NCBI GenBank assembly: GCA_027491235.1
Contig: JAIXWO010000021.1
Coordinates: 434,001-498,000, forward strand
Direction: 5' to 3'
Source: Sphingomonadales bacterium
GTDB lineage: Bacteria > Pseudomonadota > Alphaproteobacteria > Sphingomonadales > Sphingomonadaceae
DNA length: 64,000 nt
Positions within the stretch are counted from its first letter, which is position 1. Every line of letters begins with the position of its first letter. The translations under genes were made by a program, and so were the position numbers. This document shows, piece by piece, positions 45,187-54,782 of this stretch. Below the pieces are notes generated by a model. The model was not told the DNA's origin. It worked only from the letters and a program-made list of their open reading frames with translations, and did not search any database.

Positions 45187-47820
45187 ATGAAGAAAACCAT
45201 TTTGCTGGCGTCGGCAGCTTTTGCCGCGCTGTCCGCCCCTGTTTATGCGCAGGACGCCGTCACTGCCCCGCAGGACGAAGCCGCCTTTGCGGATGACAGC
45301 GAAATCATCGTCACGGCCACCCGCCGTGAACAGCAGCTTTCGGATGTGCCGCTTGCCGTGTCGGCCATTGGTGCTGAAACGCTTGCCCGTTCGGGTGCGT
45401 CAGATATCCGCCAGCTCAACCAGTTGTCCCCCTCGCTGCTCGTGTCGTCGACATCTTCGGAAGCTGCCGGTGGCGGTGCCCGTATCCGCGGCATCGGTAC
45501 CGTCGGTGACAATCCCGGCCTTGAAAGCTCCGTCGCGACCTTTGTCGACGGTGTTTACCGCAACCGCGCCGGTGTTGGCCTGACCGAACTTGGCGCGATT
45601 GATCGCATCGAAGTGTTGCGCGGCCCGCAGGGCACGCTGTTCGGCCGCAATGCCTCGGCAGGTCTCATCCATGTGATCACGGCCAAGCCGTCGGACGAGT
45701 TTGGCGGCAGCCTGGAAGCCAGCTACGGCAATTATGATGCCTATCGCCTCGTCGGTGGTATCACGGGTCCGGTAACAGACACGGTCTCCGCCCGTCTGGA
45801 CGCCATCTATTCCAAGCGTGACGGCTTCCTGACCGATGTTGTGTCGGGCCGCACCGTCAACAACCGCGACCGCTATTTGCTGCGCGGTCAGGTGATGTTT
45901 GAACCGTCGAGCGACCTCTCCTTCCGCCTCATCGCCGACTATTCGGATCGCAACGAAGAATGCTGTGCCGCCACCTATTATCCGGCGAGCCTTGTGACGG
46001 CGGGTGCCGGTGGCACCATCAACCGCAGCGCCAGCCCGATTGCCGCATTGGTTCGTGGTCTTGGCGGTATCGTCAACGACAACATCTTTGTCCGCGACAC
46101 CTCGATCACGCCGGGCCAGTCCTATCGCGGCGACGTGCGCGATTGGGGCATTTCGGGCGAACTCAATTATGATCTGGGCGGTGCCAAGCTGACCTCGATT
46201 ACGGCCTATCGCGACTGGCGCTGGCTGCGCGGGCAGGATGCGGACTTCAACAACCTCGATATTCTGCACCGCCAGGATGATGGCACGGCGAACCAGAAGT
46301 TCTCCACCTTCACGCAGGAAATCCGGCTGCAGGGCAATGCGCTGGGGGACAAGCTTGATTGGCTCGTTGGCGGTTATTTCGCCAATGAAGATCTGACGCT
46401 GAACGACAACCTCGCTTATGGCGCAGACTATACGCGCTACGCCGATGCGCTGACCCGTCTCTCCAGCCCGACCTTCCCGGGCTATGCCGCCATCGGTGGT
46501 CTCCTGAGCCCGACGGCGCCGCTGACGCTGCGGGGCGTCCAGATCAACGACAGCTATAAGCAGAACAGCCGCAACTGGGCGCTGTTCTCGCACAATACGC
46601 TGAACCTGAGCGATAAGCTCTCGCTGACCGTTGGGGTGCGCTACACCAATGAGAAGAAGACGCTCGACGCCTCATTCACCGACAACAACGTCATGTGCCG
46701 TGCGCTCTCTGCCTTGCCGACCGCGCATCCGCTGTATGGCACGGGCCAGCTCGCCTGCATCATCCCATCCATCCCGAACGGCAGCTATGCGCAGGACAAT
46801 GCGGTCATCAAGGAGAACAAGTTCACCGGCACGGCTGTCCTCAGCTACAAGCCCAGCGACGATGTGCTGACTTATGCCAGCTTCTCGCGCGGCTATAAGG
46901 CCGGTGGTTTCAACCTTGATCGCAACAGCCTTTATCGCCTTGGCCGCAGCAGCGTTTCGAACGGCAACCGCGCGATCGACGGCAGCGTCATCAACACGCA
47001 GGCACTCGGCTTCGACCCGGAAACGGTCGACGCTTATGAAGTCGGCTTCAAATATGATGGCCGTGGCTTCGATGTGAACGTTGCGGGCTTCTATCAGAAG
47101 TTCAGCAGCTTCCAGCTCAACACCTTCAACGGCGTCAACTTCGTCGTTGAAAATGTGCGCGGTTGCACCACGCTGGCCGGTGGCGATGCATCTGACAGCG
47201 ATGGAATTGCCGGCAACAGCGCCTGCACCGGCAAGGAAAAGGCCGGGATCATCTCAAAGGGTGTGGAAATCGAAGCGGCCATCCGTCCGGCCCGCAGCCT
47301 CTCGGTCAATATGGGCCTGACCTATGCCGACACACGCTATGCCGACAATCTGTTTGGCAACACCAACATCACCAACACCACGGGCTCGCTCTCCCCGGCC
47401 TTCTTCCAGCTGCCGGGCGCGCGCATGTCCAACTCGGCCAAGTTGGTGACGACAGGCGCGATCACCTGGACGCCGGAGATTGGCAGCAGCGGGATGACCG
47501 GCCTTGCCTATGTTGATTTCCGCAACACCAGCGACATCAACACCGGGTCGGATCTCGACTTTGAAAAGACGCAGGACGGCTTCACCGTCGTCAATGCCCG
47601 CGTTGGCGTGCACGGCGCTGACAATGGCTGGGGCGTCGAACTCTGGGCGCAGAACGTGTTCAACGTCAGCTACCAGCAGATCGCGTTTGATGTGCCGCTT
47701 CAGGGTAGTGGCACCACCAATGGCGTGCGTCAGGGCCTCGCCGGTTCGTCGAGCCAGTTGTACGGCGCCTTCCTGGGTGAGCCGCGCACCTATGGCGTGA
47801 CGGTCCGTCGCAAGTTCTGA
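45187..47820 (+). CDS. TonB-dependent receptor
   Basis: 877 residues with a signal peptide (MKKTILLASAAFAALSAPVYA). A TonB-box-like segment (SEIIVTATRREQQ, about 38-50) is followed by the plug domain (VPLAVSAIGAETL to VEVLRGPQGTLFGRN-type motif, here IEVLRGPQGTLFGRNASAG) and a beta-barrel ending in the C-terminal Phe (VRRKF). Extracellular loops contain Cys pairs (NEECCAA, MCRAL...ACIIPS, GCTTL...SACTG). Ligand unknown; no transport, regulator or enzyme genes adjoin it. ATG 45187 has GAGG at 8-9 bases. Confidence 0.95.
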   Translation: MKKTILLASAAFAALSAPVYAQDAVTAPQDEAAFADDSEIIVTATRREQQLSDVPLAVSAIGAETLARSGASDIRQLNQLSPSLLVSSTSSEAAGGGARIRGIGTVGDNPGLESSVATFVDGVYRNRAGVGLTELGAIDRIEVLRGPQGTLFGRNASAGLIHVITAKPSDEFGGSLEASYGNYDAYRLVGGITGPVTDTVSARLDAIYSKRDGFLTDVVSGRTVNNRDRYLLRGQVMFEPSSDLSFRLIADYSDRNEECCAATYYPASLVTAGAGGTINRSASPIAALVRGLGGIVNDNIFVRDTSITPGQSYRGDVRDWGISGELNYDLGGAKLTSITAYRDWRWLRGQDADFNNLDILHRQDDGTANQKFSTFTQEIRLQGNALGDKLDWLVGGYFANEDLTLNDNLAYGADYTRYADALTRLSSPTFPGYAAIGGLLSPTAPLTLRGVQINDSYKQNSRNWALFSHNTLNLSDKLSLTVGVRYTNEKKTLDASFTDNNVMCRALSALPTAHPLYGTGQLACIIPSIPNGSYAQDNAVIKENKFTGTAVLSYKPSDDVLTYASFSRGYKAGGFNLDRNSLYRLGRSSVSNGNRAIDGSVINTQALGFDPETVDAYEVGFKYDGRGFDVNVAGFYQKFSSFQLNTFNGVNFVVENVRGCTTLAGGDASDSDGIAGNSACTGKEKAGIISKGVEIEAAIRPARSLSVNMGLTYADTRYADNLFGNTNITNTTGSLSPAFFQLPGARMSNSAKLVTTGAITWTPEIGSSGMTGLAYVDFRNTSDINTGSDLDFEKTQDGFTVVNARVGVHGADNGWGVELWAQNVFNVSYQQIAFDVPLQGSGTTNGVRQGLAGSSSQLYGAFLGEPRTYGVTVRRKF

Positions 47821-47845
47821 TCTGATCGGGATTTGGTTTGAAAGG

Positions 47846-47876
47846 GCCCGCTCCGGACATCCGGGGCGGGCTTTTT
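47846..47876 (+). terminator. Terminator after TonB-dependent receptor gene
   Basis: Stem GCCCGCTCCGGA/TCCGGGGCGGGC (one internal mismatch), short loop, T5. Confidence 0.85.
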
Positions 47877-47942
47877 CGTGTGTAGAACCTCCCTCGCGCT
47901 CACCCTGAGCGCCACAGAAAGGGCCTTCGCGCGACCATCTGC

Positions 47943-48013
47943 TGTCATTCCCGCGGAAGCGGGAATCCAAGCGATAGTGTAAAGGCTGGATCCCCGCTTT
48001 CGCGGGGATGACA
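47943..48013. repeat. Palindromic intergenic repeat, family D
   Basis: TGTCATTCCCGC...GCGGGAATCC and GGATCCCCGC...GCGGGGATGACA form two small hairpins whose outer arms are also complementary. This is the widespread class of TCATTCCCGC-type dispersed palindromes. It lies between convergent genes. Confidence 0.82.
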
Positions 48014-48027
48014 AGGAGGGCGAACCT

Positions 48028-49053
48028 TTACCGCCGCCGCGTGGCAGCGCGGGCAATGGTGATGAGTTCCGCATCGGCGAGCAACTCGCCTGCACTGCCT
48101 GAGGATTTCAGCGCCCGTTCGGTCTTGAGAATGCGGTCGGCCAGTATCGCCAAACGGTCGCTCGTCCAGCGCCCGGTCTGATCGGTAATGGCGGGCTTTT
48201 CCTTCCAGAAAATGGCCTTGCCGCGTGCTTCGACAACATCTGCGGGGGTTCGGCCCGCGTCGACATCCTTGCGTAAGGCGGCGAGCAGGACCGTGCGCTT
48301 GAACAGCGCGCGCAGAACCGGAATCCCCGACAGGCCCGATTGGGCAAGCTTGGCAAGTTCGGAAGCCGCCCGGTCCGGATGTCCGCTCATCACGCCGTCC
48401 ACCACGCGGGAAAGTTCGCCCTCAATATTCTCCGCACTGATCGCGGCATAATCTTCCACCCCTGCCTCGGTGGGGCGGTCGGGCGCTGCATCAAGGAACA
48501 GGGCCAGCTTTTCAATTTCCTGCGCCATCACTGCCCGGTCATTGCTGCACGCGGCAGGCAAAGCGCGGCACAGATCGCGCGAGAGCCGCAGCCCGGCCTC
48601 CCGCCCCAGTGCATCGGCAATCTGGAGGAGGGCCGCAGGCTTTGGCTCATAGCTTTGATGGGCAAGCGCCATCTTGCTGTCGAGCGCCAGTTTGACGAGG
48701 GCAGAGGTCGGGCGCAGCGCGCCGGCAATGGCCACCACCGGGTTGCCCGCTACAGAGGCTTCGAGCAGGCCCTGCACAGCTGTGACGACATCATCGGTCG
48801 CAGGTTGGATGCGGATCCAGCGCTTGCCGCCGAAAAGAGAGATGCTCGCCGCTTCGTCGGCCAGTCGCGATGGGTCTGACTTCAGCTCGGGCGATTCAAG
48901 GTCGATCCGTTCGGCATCGGCTCCCATGGCACGTTCCAGACGGCGGGCGAGGGCGACAGACCCTGCCTCATCGGGACCGTAGAGCAGGAAAAAGCGAAAG
49001 CGCGCATCGGCGGCATCCAGCGCGCGCGGGGTTTCGGTATCGGTGCCCTTCAC
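48028..49053 (-). CDS. holA: DNA polymerase III subunit delta (HolA)
   Basis: 341 residues with the divergent AAA+ fold of the clamp-loader delta subunit: FFLLYGPDEAGSVALARRLE at the N-terminus (no functional P-loop, as usual for delta), the RWIRIQPATDD strand and the C-terminal collar region ILADRILKTERALKSSG. Opens the beta clamp within the clamp loader. Start overlaps the lptE stop by 4 bases, last gene of the DUF3576-leuS-lptE-holA operon. Confidence 0.92.
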   Translation of the reverse strand: MKGTDTETPRALDAADARFRFFLLYGPDEAGSVALARRLERAMGADAERIDLESPELKSDPSRLADEAASISLFGGKRWIRIQPATDDVVTAVQGLLEASVAGNPVVAIAGALRPTSALVKLALDSKMALAHQSYEPKPAALLQIADALGREAGLRLSRDLCRALPAACSNDRAVMAQEIEKLALFLDAAPDRPTEAGVEDYAAISAENIEGELSRVVDGVMSGHPDRAASELAKLAQSGLSGIPVLRALFKRTVLLAALRKDVDAGRTPADVVEARGKAIFWKEKPAITDQTGRWTSDRLAILADRILKTERALKSSGSAGELLADAELITIARAATRRR

Positions 49054-49547
49054 TTCGCGTCGGGCGATGCCGTCGCCTGTTGCGCCAGTCGCGCCACGAT
49101 CTGATCGGCTACGATATCGCTCAACCGCTCCAGCGCCGTGTTCTCCGCCGCGACGGTCGCATATTCAGACGAGACCACGTCAATGCCCGCGTCCGATCCG
49201 GCGGTGGCATCAATCAGCACCGTATCACTGGCGAGATCGACCAGCTTATAGCGCGCACGCAACGTCCGGCGTTCGCGTGTGACCACATCGTCACGGCGGA
49301 CACCAAAGCCGGTGATCTGGTCATCCAGTTCAACATCCAGCCGGTAACGCTTCCGCCCTTCGGCGACGGCCCCAAAGCGCCGCAGCAGCGAATCGCGCAT
49401 CAGCCAACCGGCCTTGCCGGGAATGGCCGACACCTCGACCGCACCCAGCAATTGGCCCGCCGCCCCTTGGGCCCCGCCGCTGTAGAGCGGTTTCAGGCCG
49501 CAGGCAGACAGCAGCAACGCGAAGAGGAGGACGGCAAAACGGCTCAT
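49050..49547 (-). CDS. lptE: LPS-assembly lipoprotein LptE
   Basis: 165 residues with lipobox LLSAC (Cys near residue 16) and an LptE-like domain ([50 protein letters not shown]). Plugs the LptD barrel that inserts lipopolysaccharide or lipooligosaccharide into the outer membrane. Coupled by ATGA-type overlaps to leuS upstream and holA downstream, the usual order in Alphaproteobacteria. Confidence 0.92.
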   Translation of the reverse strand: MSRFAVLLFALLLSACGLKPLYSGGAQGAAGQLLGAVEVSAIPGKAGWLMRDSLLRRFGAVAEGRKRYRLDVELDDQITGFGVRRDDVVTRERRTLRARYKLVDLASDTVLIDATAGSDAGIDVVSSEYATVAAENTALERLSDIVADQIVARLAQQATASPDAK

Positions 49548-52054
49548 GCGACGATGTTAACGAGGCGACCGGGCACGACAATGACTTTCTTCGGGGTTGC
49601 ACCATCCAGCGTGCGGATGATCTTGTCCGACGAAAGCGCCAGCGCCTGAAGCGCGTCCTTGTCCATATCCTTAGCGACTGTCAGCGTATCGCGCAGCTTG
49701 CCGTTGACCTGCACGGCAATGGTGACTTCGTCATCCACGAGCAGTACTGGATCATGGTCTGGCCAAGGTTGCGTGAAGACGAGACCGGCGCCGCCCACAT
49801 GCGCCCAGCCTTCTTCGGCCAGATGCGGCAACATGGGGGCGATCAACCGCGCGAGCGTGCGGATCGCGGTGGTGCGGGACGCCGAGGGTGGTGCCTTCTC
49901 AATGGCATTCACCAGCTCATGCACCTTGGCGACGGCCTTGTTGAACGTCAGCGCCTCAATGTCGACCGCAATGCCGGCGATGGCTTTGTGCAGCAGCTTG
50001 TCGATGGCCTTGTCTTCGCCCGTTGCGTCTTCGATCGTGTCGAACAGACGCCAAATCCGGTTGACGAAGCGCCATGTGCCTTCAATCCCGCTTTCCGACC
50101 ATTCCAGATCACGTTCCGGTGGGCTGTCGGACAGCATGAACCAACGTACCGCGTCGGCACCGTACTGGTCGAACATCGGATCGGGATCGACGACGTTCTT
50201 CTTGGATTTCGACATCTTCTCAATGCGGCCGCGCGTGACGGGCGCGCCATCAAGTGTCGTGACGACCTCTCCCGCGATGCGGACATCTTCCGGGCTGAGC
50301 CAAGCGCCTTCGGGCGACTTGTAGGTCTCATGCGTCACCATGCCCTGCGTGAAGAGGGCAGCGAATGGTTCCGTGATGCCAATCTTGCCAATCCGTTCCA
50401 GTGCGCGGGTCCAGAAACGGGCGTAGAGCAAGTGCAGGATCGCATGTTCGATGCCGCCAATATACTGGCCGACGGGCAACCAGGCTTCAGCCTCTTCACG
50501 GTCGAACGGCTTGTCATCGGGCTGGCTGGCAAAGCGGATGAAGTACCAGCTGGAATCCGCGAACGTGTCGAGCGTGTCGGTCTCGCGCCGCGCCGGTTCC
50601 TTGCAATTGGGGCAAAGAACATTCTTCCATGTCGGATGCCGGTCAAGCGGGTTGCCGGGAACGTCGAAAGTGACGTCTTCGGGCAGCTTCACCGGCAATT
50701 GGCTGCGCGGCACCGGCAGGACACCGCAGAAGTCGCAGTGGATGATCGGGATCGGCGTGCCCCAATAACGCTGGCGGGAGACGCCCCAGTCGCGCAGCCG
50801 ATATTGCGTCTGGCCTTCGCCCCAGCCTTCATGCTGCGCCTTGGCGATGACGGCGGCTTTGCCATCATCCACTGTCATGCCGTTCAGCCAATGCGAATTC
50901 ACGATGCGGCCCGGCCCGGTATAGGCGACGTCGCCTTCGAACTCGAGGTCTTCATTGTCGCCTTCGGCCACCACTCGGCGAACAGGCAGATCATATTTGC
51001 GGGCGAAATCCAGATCGCGCTGGTCATGCGCCGGGCAGCCGAAGACGGCGCCCGTGCCGTAGTCCATCAACACGAAGTTCGCGACATAAACGGGCAGATG
51101 CCAGCTCGGGTCGAGCGGATGCTCAACGGACAGGCCGGTGTTGAAGCCCTTCTTTTCGGCGGTCTCGATTTCCGCGGCGGTCGTGCCGCCCTTTTTGCAG
51201 TCGGCGATAAAGTCTTGCAGGCGCGGCGCATTTTCCGCCAGCGCCTGAGCCAAGGGATGTTCCGCTGCAATGGCGACAAAGCTTGCGCCGAACAGCGTGT
51301 CGGGCCGCGTGGTGAACACGTCGATGCCGTCATCCCCGCCGACCAGATTGAAGGTCAGGTTCAGGCCCTGGCTTTTGCCGATCCAGTTTTCCTGCATCAG
51401 CCGGACCTTTTCGGGCCACTGGTCGAGGGTTTCGAGGCCTTCCAAAAGCTCATCAGCAAAGTCAGTGATCTTGAGGAACCACTGGTTCAGTTTCTTCTTT
51501 TCAACCAGCGCGCCGGAACGCCAGCCGCGGCCGTCGATCACCTGTTCATTGGCGAGCACCGTCATGTCGACGGGGTCCCAGTTGACGGTCGATTCCTTGC
51601 GGTAGACAAGGCCGGCCTTGTACATGTCGAGGAACAGCGCCTGCTCTTGCCCGTAATATTCGGGCTCGCAGGTCGAAAGCTCACGCGTCCAGTCGATGGC
51701 GAGGCCAAGGCGCTTGAGCTGCTTTTTCATCGCTTCGATGTTGGAGCGCGTCCAGTCGCCCGGGTGGACCTTCTTTTCCATCGCGGCATTTTCAGCCGGC
51801 ATGCCAAAGCTGTCCCAGCCCATGGGGTGCAGCACGGCATGGCCGGTCATCCCCTTATAGCGCGCCAGCACATCGCCCATCGTATAGTTGCGGACATGGC
51901 CCATATGGATGCGCCCGCTGGGATAGGGGAACATCTCCAGCACATAGGCCTTGGGGCGCGGGTCACTGGCGGGCGGGGCGGTGAAGACGCCTGTCTCCTC
52001 CCAAATCTTCTGCCAATGGCCATCGGCCTTAAAGGGGTTGAAGCGCGTGCTCAT
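49544..52054 (-). CDS. leuS: Leucyl-tRNA synthetase
   Basis: 836 residues. Class I signature [12 protein letters not shown] (about 42-53), zinc-like ribbon CDFCG...CPNCKEP, the CP1 editing domain (about 230-420, with [12 protein letters not shown]) and KMSKSKK (near 611). Charges tRNA-Leu in the cytoplasm. ATG 52054 ([15 protein letters not shown]) is the conserved start; an in-frame ATG at 52096 was not used. Confidence 0.97.
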   Translation of the reverse strand: MSTRFNPFKADGHWQKIWEETGVFTAPPASDPRPKAYVLEMFPYPSGRIHMGHVRNYTMGDVLARYKGMTGHAVLHPMGWDSFGMPAENAAMEKKVHPGDWTRSNIEAMKKQLKRLGLAIDWTRELSTCEPEYYGQEQALFLDMYKAGLVYRKESTVNWDPVDMTVLANEQVIDGRGWRSGALVEKKKLNQWFLKITDFADELLEGLETLDQWPEKVRLMQENWIGKSQGLNLTFNLVGGDDGIDVFTTRPDTLFGASFVAIAAEHPLAQALAENAPRLQDFIADCKKGGTTAAEIETAEKKGFNTGLSVEHPLDPSWHLPVYVANFVLMDYGTGAVFGCPAHDQRDLDFARKYDLPVRRVVAEGDNEDLEFEGDVAYTGPGRIVNSHWLNGMTVDDGKAAVIAKAQHEGWGEGQTQYRLRDWGVSRQRYWGTPIPIIHCDFCGVLPVPRSQLPVKLPEDVTFDVPGNPLDRHPTWKNVLCPNCKEPARRETDTLDTFADSSWYFIRFASQPDDKPFDREEAEAWLPVGQYIGGIEHAILHLLYARFWTRALERIGKIGITEPFAALFTQGMVTHETYKSPEGAWLSPEDVRIAGEVVTTLDGAPVTRGRIEKMSKSKKNVVDPDPMFDQYGADAVRWFMLSDSPPERDLEWSESGIEGTWRFVNRIWRLFDTIEDATGEDKAIDKLLHKAIAGIAVDIEALTFNKAVAKVHELVNAIEKAPPSASRTTAIRTLARLIAPMLPHLAEEGWAHVGGAGLVFTQPWPDHDPVLLVDDEVTIAVQVNGKLRDTLTVAKDMDKDALQALALSSDKIIRTLDGATPKKVIVVPGRLVNIVA

Positions 52055-52160
52055 AAGATCAACAGCCTGAATTTGGGGCGAGAGTGACCCGCTCAATAGC
52101 GGTCACATCCCACGTGTAAATGCACCACGCAGGACCATGGGGCCGACGGGGAACCGAAAT

Positions 52161-52640
52161 TTAGCCTGCGATGGCGGCGCGGCGGAGGTCGCGGGCCTTG
52201 GTGAGGATGATTTCCTCAAGCTTCTGGATGGTCGCAGCCTGCACAGGCGCATCGACCCAGCTGCCATTCTGATTGATCTGGCGGCTGCCCGCGACCCGCA
52301 TCGCATCGGCGCGCAAATCCTGATCGAGAATGGAAACGGTGAGCTTCATGCGCTCCCCCGGATTGTTCGGGTTTGAATACCAGTCCGTCACGATGACGCC
52401 GCCATTCGAATCAGCCTGCAACAGCGGCATGAACGAAAGCGTGTCGAGCGTGGCGCGCCACAGATAGGCGTTGACGCCAATCGTGGTCACCTTCGACGCG
52501 GCAAGGTCTGACTTCTTCCGCGCGTTTTCCTTATTCTTGCCGCCGCCGAGTCCCTTGGACAGGTCCCCCTTCACCCAAGAGCAGGCAGGCAGCGCCACGA
52601 GGAGCGAAAGGGCGGTGACAGCGGAAAAAGTGCGACGCAT
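52161..52640 (-). CDS. DUF3576 lipoprotein
   Basis: 159 residues with lipobox ALPAC (Cys near residue 18), a charged linker (GKNKENARKKSD) and the DUF3576 domain (VNAYLWRATLDTLSFMPLLQ, GGVIVTDWYSNPNNPGERMK, RQIRAQDLR-like end LEEIILTKARDLR). Function unknown, conserved in Alphaproteobacteria upstream of leuS. Probably the first gene of the leuS-lptE-holA operon, 106 bases upstream of leuS. Confidence 0.88.
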   Translation of the reverse strand: MRRTFSAVTALSLLVALPACSWVKGDLSKGLGGGKNKENARKKSDLAASKVTTIGVNAYLWRATLDTLSFMPLLQADSNGGVIVTDWYSNPNNPGERMKLTVSILDQDLRADAMRVAGSRQINQNGSWVDAPVQAATIQKLEEIILTKARDLRRAAIAG

Positions 52641-52823
52641 GAAAATCCTCGTAAAAACGCGGGCCAACTGGGGCCGCGTTATAGGCGGATTGCCCGTCTC
52701 CGCAAGGTGGTGACACGCTAGGTTGTTGAACTCTTGCAACAGGCTTGCAATATTTGTCCGGCAACTGTCGTAAAGGCCCTGATTCTTGTAGGGTGATGCA
52801 GATCAGTGTGCCATGGGATGAGA

Positions 52824-53537
52824 ATGATGAGTCGAGGGGGCAAATTTGGTTTGGGTGGCGTGGCTGCAGCCGCGCTGTGCCTTGCCTTGTCTCCAGCCAT
52901 TGCAGCGAGCCTGCAGTCCAGCGGCCCTGCTCCCATTAAGATTTCGCGCGTCGGCATTGGAAGCTTTACGCCTGCCGCCGCTGACCCCAAGCTTGCCGCT
53001 GCTTTTGCGCGCGGCAGCCTGTCGACATCAGGTTTCCGTTTTACGCCTGCCAGCTCAGCATCGAAGGCCAACCGCAAGGTGACGGTCGCTGTCCGCGCGC
53101 GCTCGACGGCCGTAACGCCGTCTGCAGATCGTCCGGCGACGACGGCTGCCCTGATGAATGTGGCCCCGGTTGCCTATAATTTGGGCGTGTCTGTGGGCTG
53201 GAAGCGCTTTGCCATTTCGGGGGATCTGGCGCAGGCTGATCTCGGTCCGGCGCAGGGTCGCCGTCAGGCTGCCGATGTGGGCGTGAGCTATTCGATCAAG
53301 AATTGGACGACTCGTGTTCAACTGGCGGCGGAACGCCCGGTCGGAACCGAGCCGCGCCTGACCGATGCCGGTGAAAGCGTCGCGGTCGACTTTGGCGGGT
53401 CTTATCGCCTTGCCCGCAACTTCGATGTGACGGCAGGTGTCCGCTACAAGTCGGAACGCAACAACCGCTTGGAAGCCTTGCAGGACAATCGCCGCGACAG
53501 CCAGGCGGTCTACCTTGGAACCGCTTTCCGCTTCTAA
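52824..53537 (+). CDS. Putative small outer-membrane beta-barrel protein
   Basis: About 237 residues. A signal peptide (GGVAAAALCLALSPAIAAS) is followed by a soluble-looking 100-residue stretch and, from about residue 110, alternating amphipathic strands (AYNLGVSVGWKRFAISGDL, DVGVSYSIKNWTTRVQLAA, NFDVTAGVRYKSERN) ending in a C-terminal Phe (TAFRF), the outer-membrane insertion signal. I recognise no named family. Start ATG 52824 or 52827 (tandem ATGs); divergent from the DUF3576 operon. Confidence 0.7.
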   Translation: MMSRGGKFGLGGVAAAALCLALSPAIAASLQSSGPAPIKISRVGIGSFTPAAADPKLAAAFARGSLSTSGFRFTPASSASKANRKVTVAVRARSTAVTPSADRPATTAALMNVAPVAYNLGVSVGWKRFAISGDLAQADLGPAQGRRQAADVGVSYSIKNWTTRVQLAAERPVGTEPRLTDAGESVAVDFGGSYRLARNFDVTAGVRYKSERNNRLEALQDNRRDSQAVYLGTAFRF

Positions 53538-53549
53538 TTTTGGCTGTTG

Positions 53550-54098
53550 CTAACGGCGCCCGACGGTGAGTCCGTCAATCGCCGCCCATCCATCGACACC
53601 TGTTTGTCTCAACGTCGTGAACCGCGCGCGCGTCATGCCACCCAGCGCAATGACGGGCCGTTTCGCCTGACGGACGAAATTGGCGAGGCGTCTTGTGCCT
53701 ATGCCGGTCTTGCCGGGGTGACTGCGGGTCGCGAAGATGGGTGAAACGAACAGAAGCTGCGCCCCCCCGCGTTCTGCCGCCCGCATTTCCCGCAGCGAAT
53801 GGACAGGGGCTGTCACGGCGCCCCTGTGGCGGCCATGGCTGCCATCTGCCCCCCAATATTGCGCAAGGCGAACTGGCCCCGCCAATAGCAGCACATGGCC
53901 ATTGCGCCGGGCAATGGCCTGAAGGGACTGAAACTGCGCCCGGCGTTCTGGCTCCGGTGTCGCATAATGGCGAAAGATAATGCCCGAACCCTTGGGGAGT
54001 GCCCGCACGGCATCCATCAGGCCCGCGCCTAAACGTTCATCCGTCATCAGCCAGATGCGGGGCAAAGCTTGGGTGGAGGGGCAGTGGCGCTTTGGCAT
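53550..54098 (-). CDS. ThiE/TenI-like thiamine phosphate synthase family protein
   Basis: 182 residues. A TIM-barrel TenI/ThiE-type core is suggested by LPRIWLMTDERL, VHSLREMRAAERGGAQLLFVSP, PGKTGIGTRRLANF and VIALGGMT. The canonical ThiE pyrimidine/pyrophosphate-binding residues are hard to place and the protein is short, so it may be a TenI-like aminase or of other function rather than true ThiE. The start at 54098 leaves only 21 bases to the divergent yggS start. Confidence 0.78.
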   Translation of the reverse strand: MPKRHCPSTQALPRIWLMTDERLGAGLMDAVRALPKGSGIIFRHYATPEPERRAQFQSLQAIARRNGHVLLLAGPVRLAQYWGADGSHGRHRGAVTAPVHSLREMRAAERGGAQLLFVSPIFATRSHPGKTGIGTRRLANFVRQAKRPVIALGGMTRARFTTLRQTGVDGWAAIDGLTVGRR

Positions 54099-54119
54099 TC
54101 CCGCCCCTATAGCGCGGCC

Positions 54120-54782
54120 ATGACGACCGACGCAAAGCACCGCTTGACCGATGTCCGCGCAGAGATGGCGAAGGCTGCCAAAACGGCTGCTCGCGATCCG
54201 GCAGACATTGCCCTGATTGCCATTTCAAAGACGCAGGATGCCGATGCCATCCGTCCCCTGATCGAAGCTGGCCAACGCCTGTTCGGGGAAAACCGGGTGC
54301 AGGAAGCGCAAGGCAAATGGCCTGACCTGATCGCAGAGACGCCTGATATCGAACTGCATCTGGTTGGCCAGCTCCAGTCCAATAAGGCGGAAGACGCGCT
54401 GCGGCTGTTCGACGTTATTCATTCGGTGGACCGTGCCTCGCTCATCGATGCCTTAGGAAAAGCGCAGGTGAAGACCGGGCGGACGCCACGTTATTTCCTG
54501 CAGGTCAATATCGGCGAAGAAGACCAAAAGGGCGGCTGTGCTGCAACGGATGTACCGGACTTGCTGGCTGCGGCCCGTGCGGCCGGGCTGGATGTGGTGG
54601 GCCTGATGGCGGTCCCGCCCGCCGAGACCGAAGCGGCGCCTTATTTCGCGCTGCTCGCCAAGATTGCGCGCGACAATGGGTTGGCGCAACTGTCCATGGG
54701 CATGTCGGGCGACTTTGAAGCGGCCATCATGCTCGGTGCGACACATGTGCGCATCGGCACCGCTTTATTCGGAGCACGCTGA
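54120..54782 (+). CDS. YggS family PLP homeostasis protein
   Basis: 220 residues. The PLP-binding Lys is in ALIAISKTQDADAI, with LFGENRVQEAQGKW, LHLVGQLQSNKAEDAL, HSVDR and the phosphate-binding LSMGMSGDFEAAI, all typical of the YggS/PROSC family, which buffers pyridoxal phosphate. ATG 54120 is the usual start of the family. TGATG coupling with the next gene. Confidence 0.94.
   Translation: MTTDAKHRLTDVRAEMAKAAKTAARDPADIALIAISKTQDADAIRPLIEAGQRLFGENRVQEAQGKWPDLIAETPDIELHLVGQLQSNKAEDALRLFDVIHSVDRASLIDALGKAQVKTGRTPRYFLQVNIGEEDQKGGCAATDVPDLLAAARAAGLDVVGLMAVPPAETEAAPYFALLAKIARDNGLAQLSMGMSGDFEAAIMLGATHVRIGTALFGAR

Noticed and set aside
49754-52087. Plus-strand open frame of about 777 codons opposite leuS
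   Set aside because: LeuS carries all its motifs on the other strand; the antisense product is His/Arg/Gly-rich with no recognisable domain.
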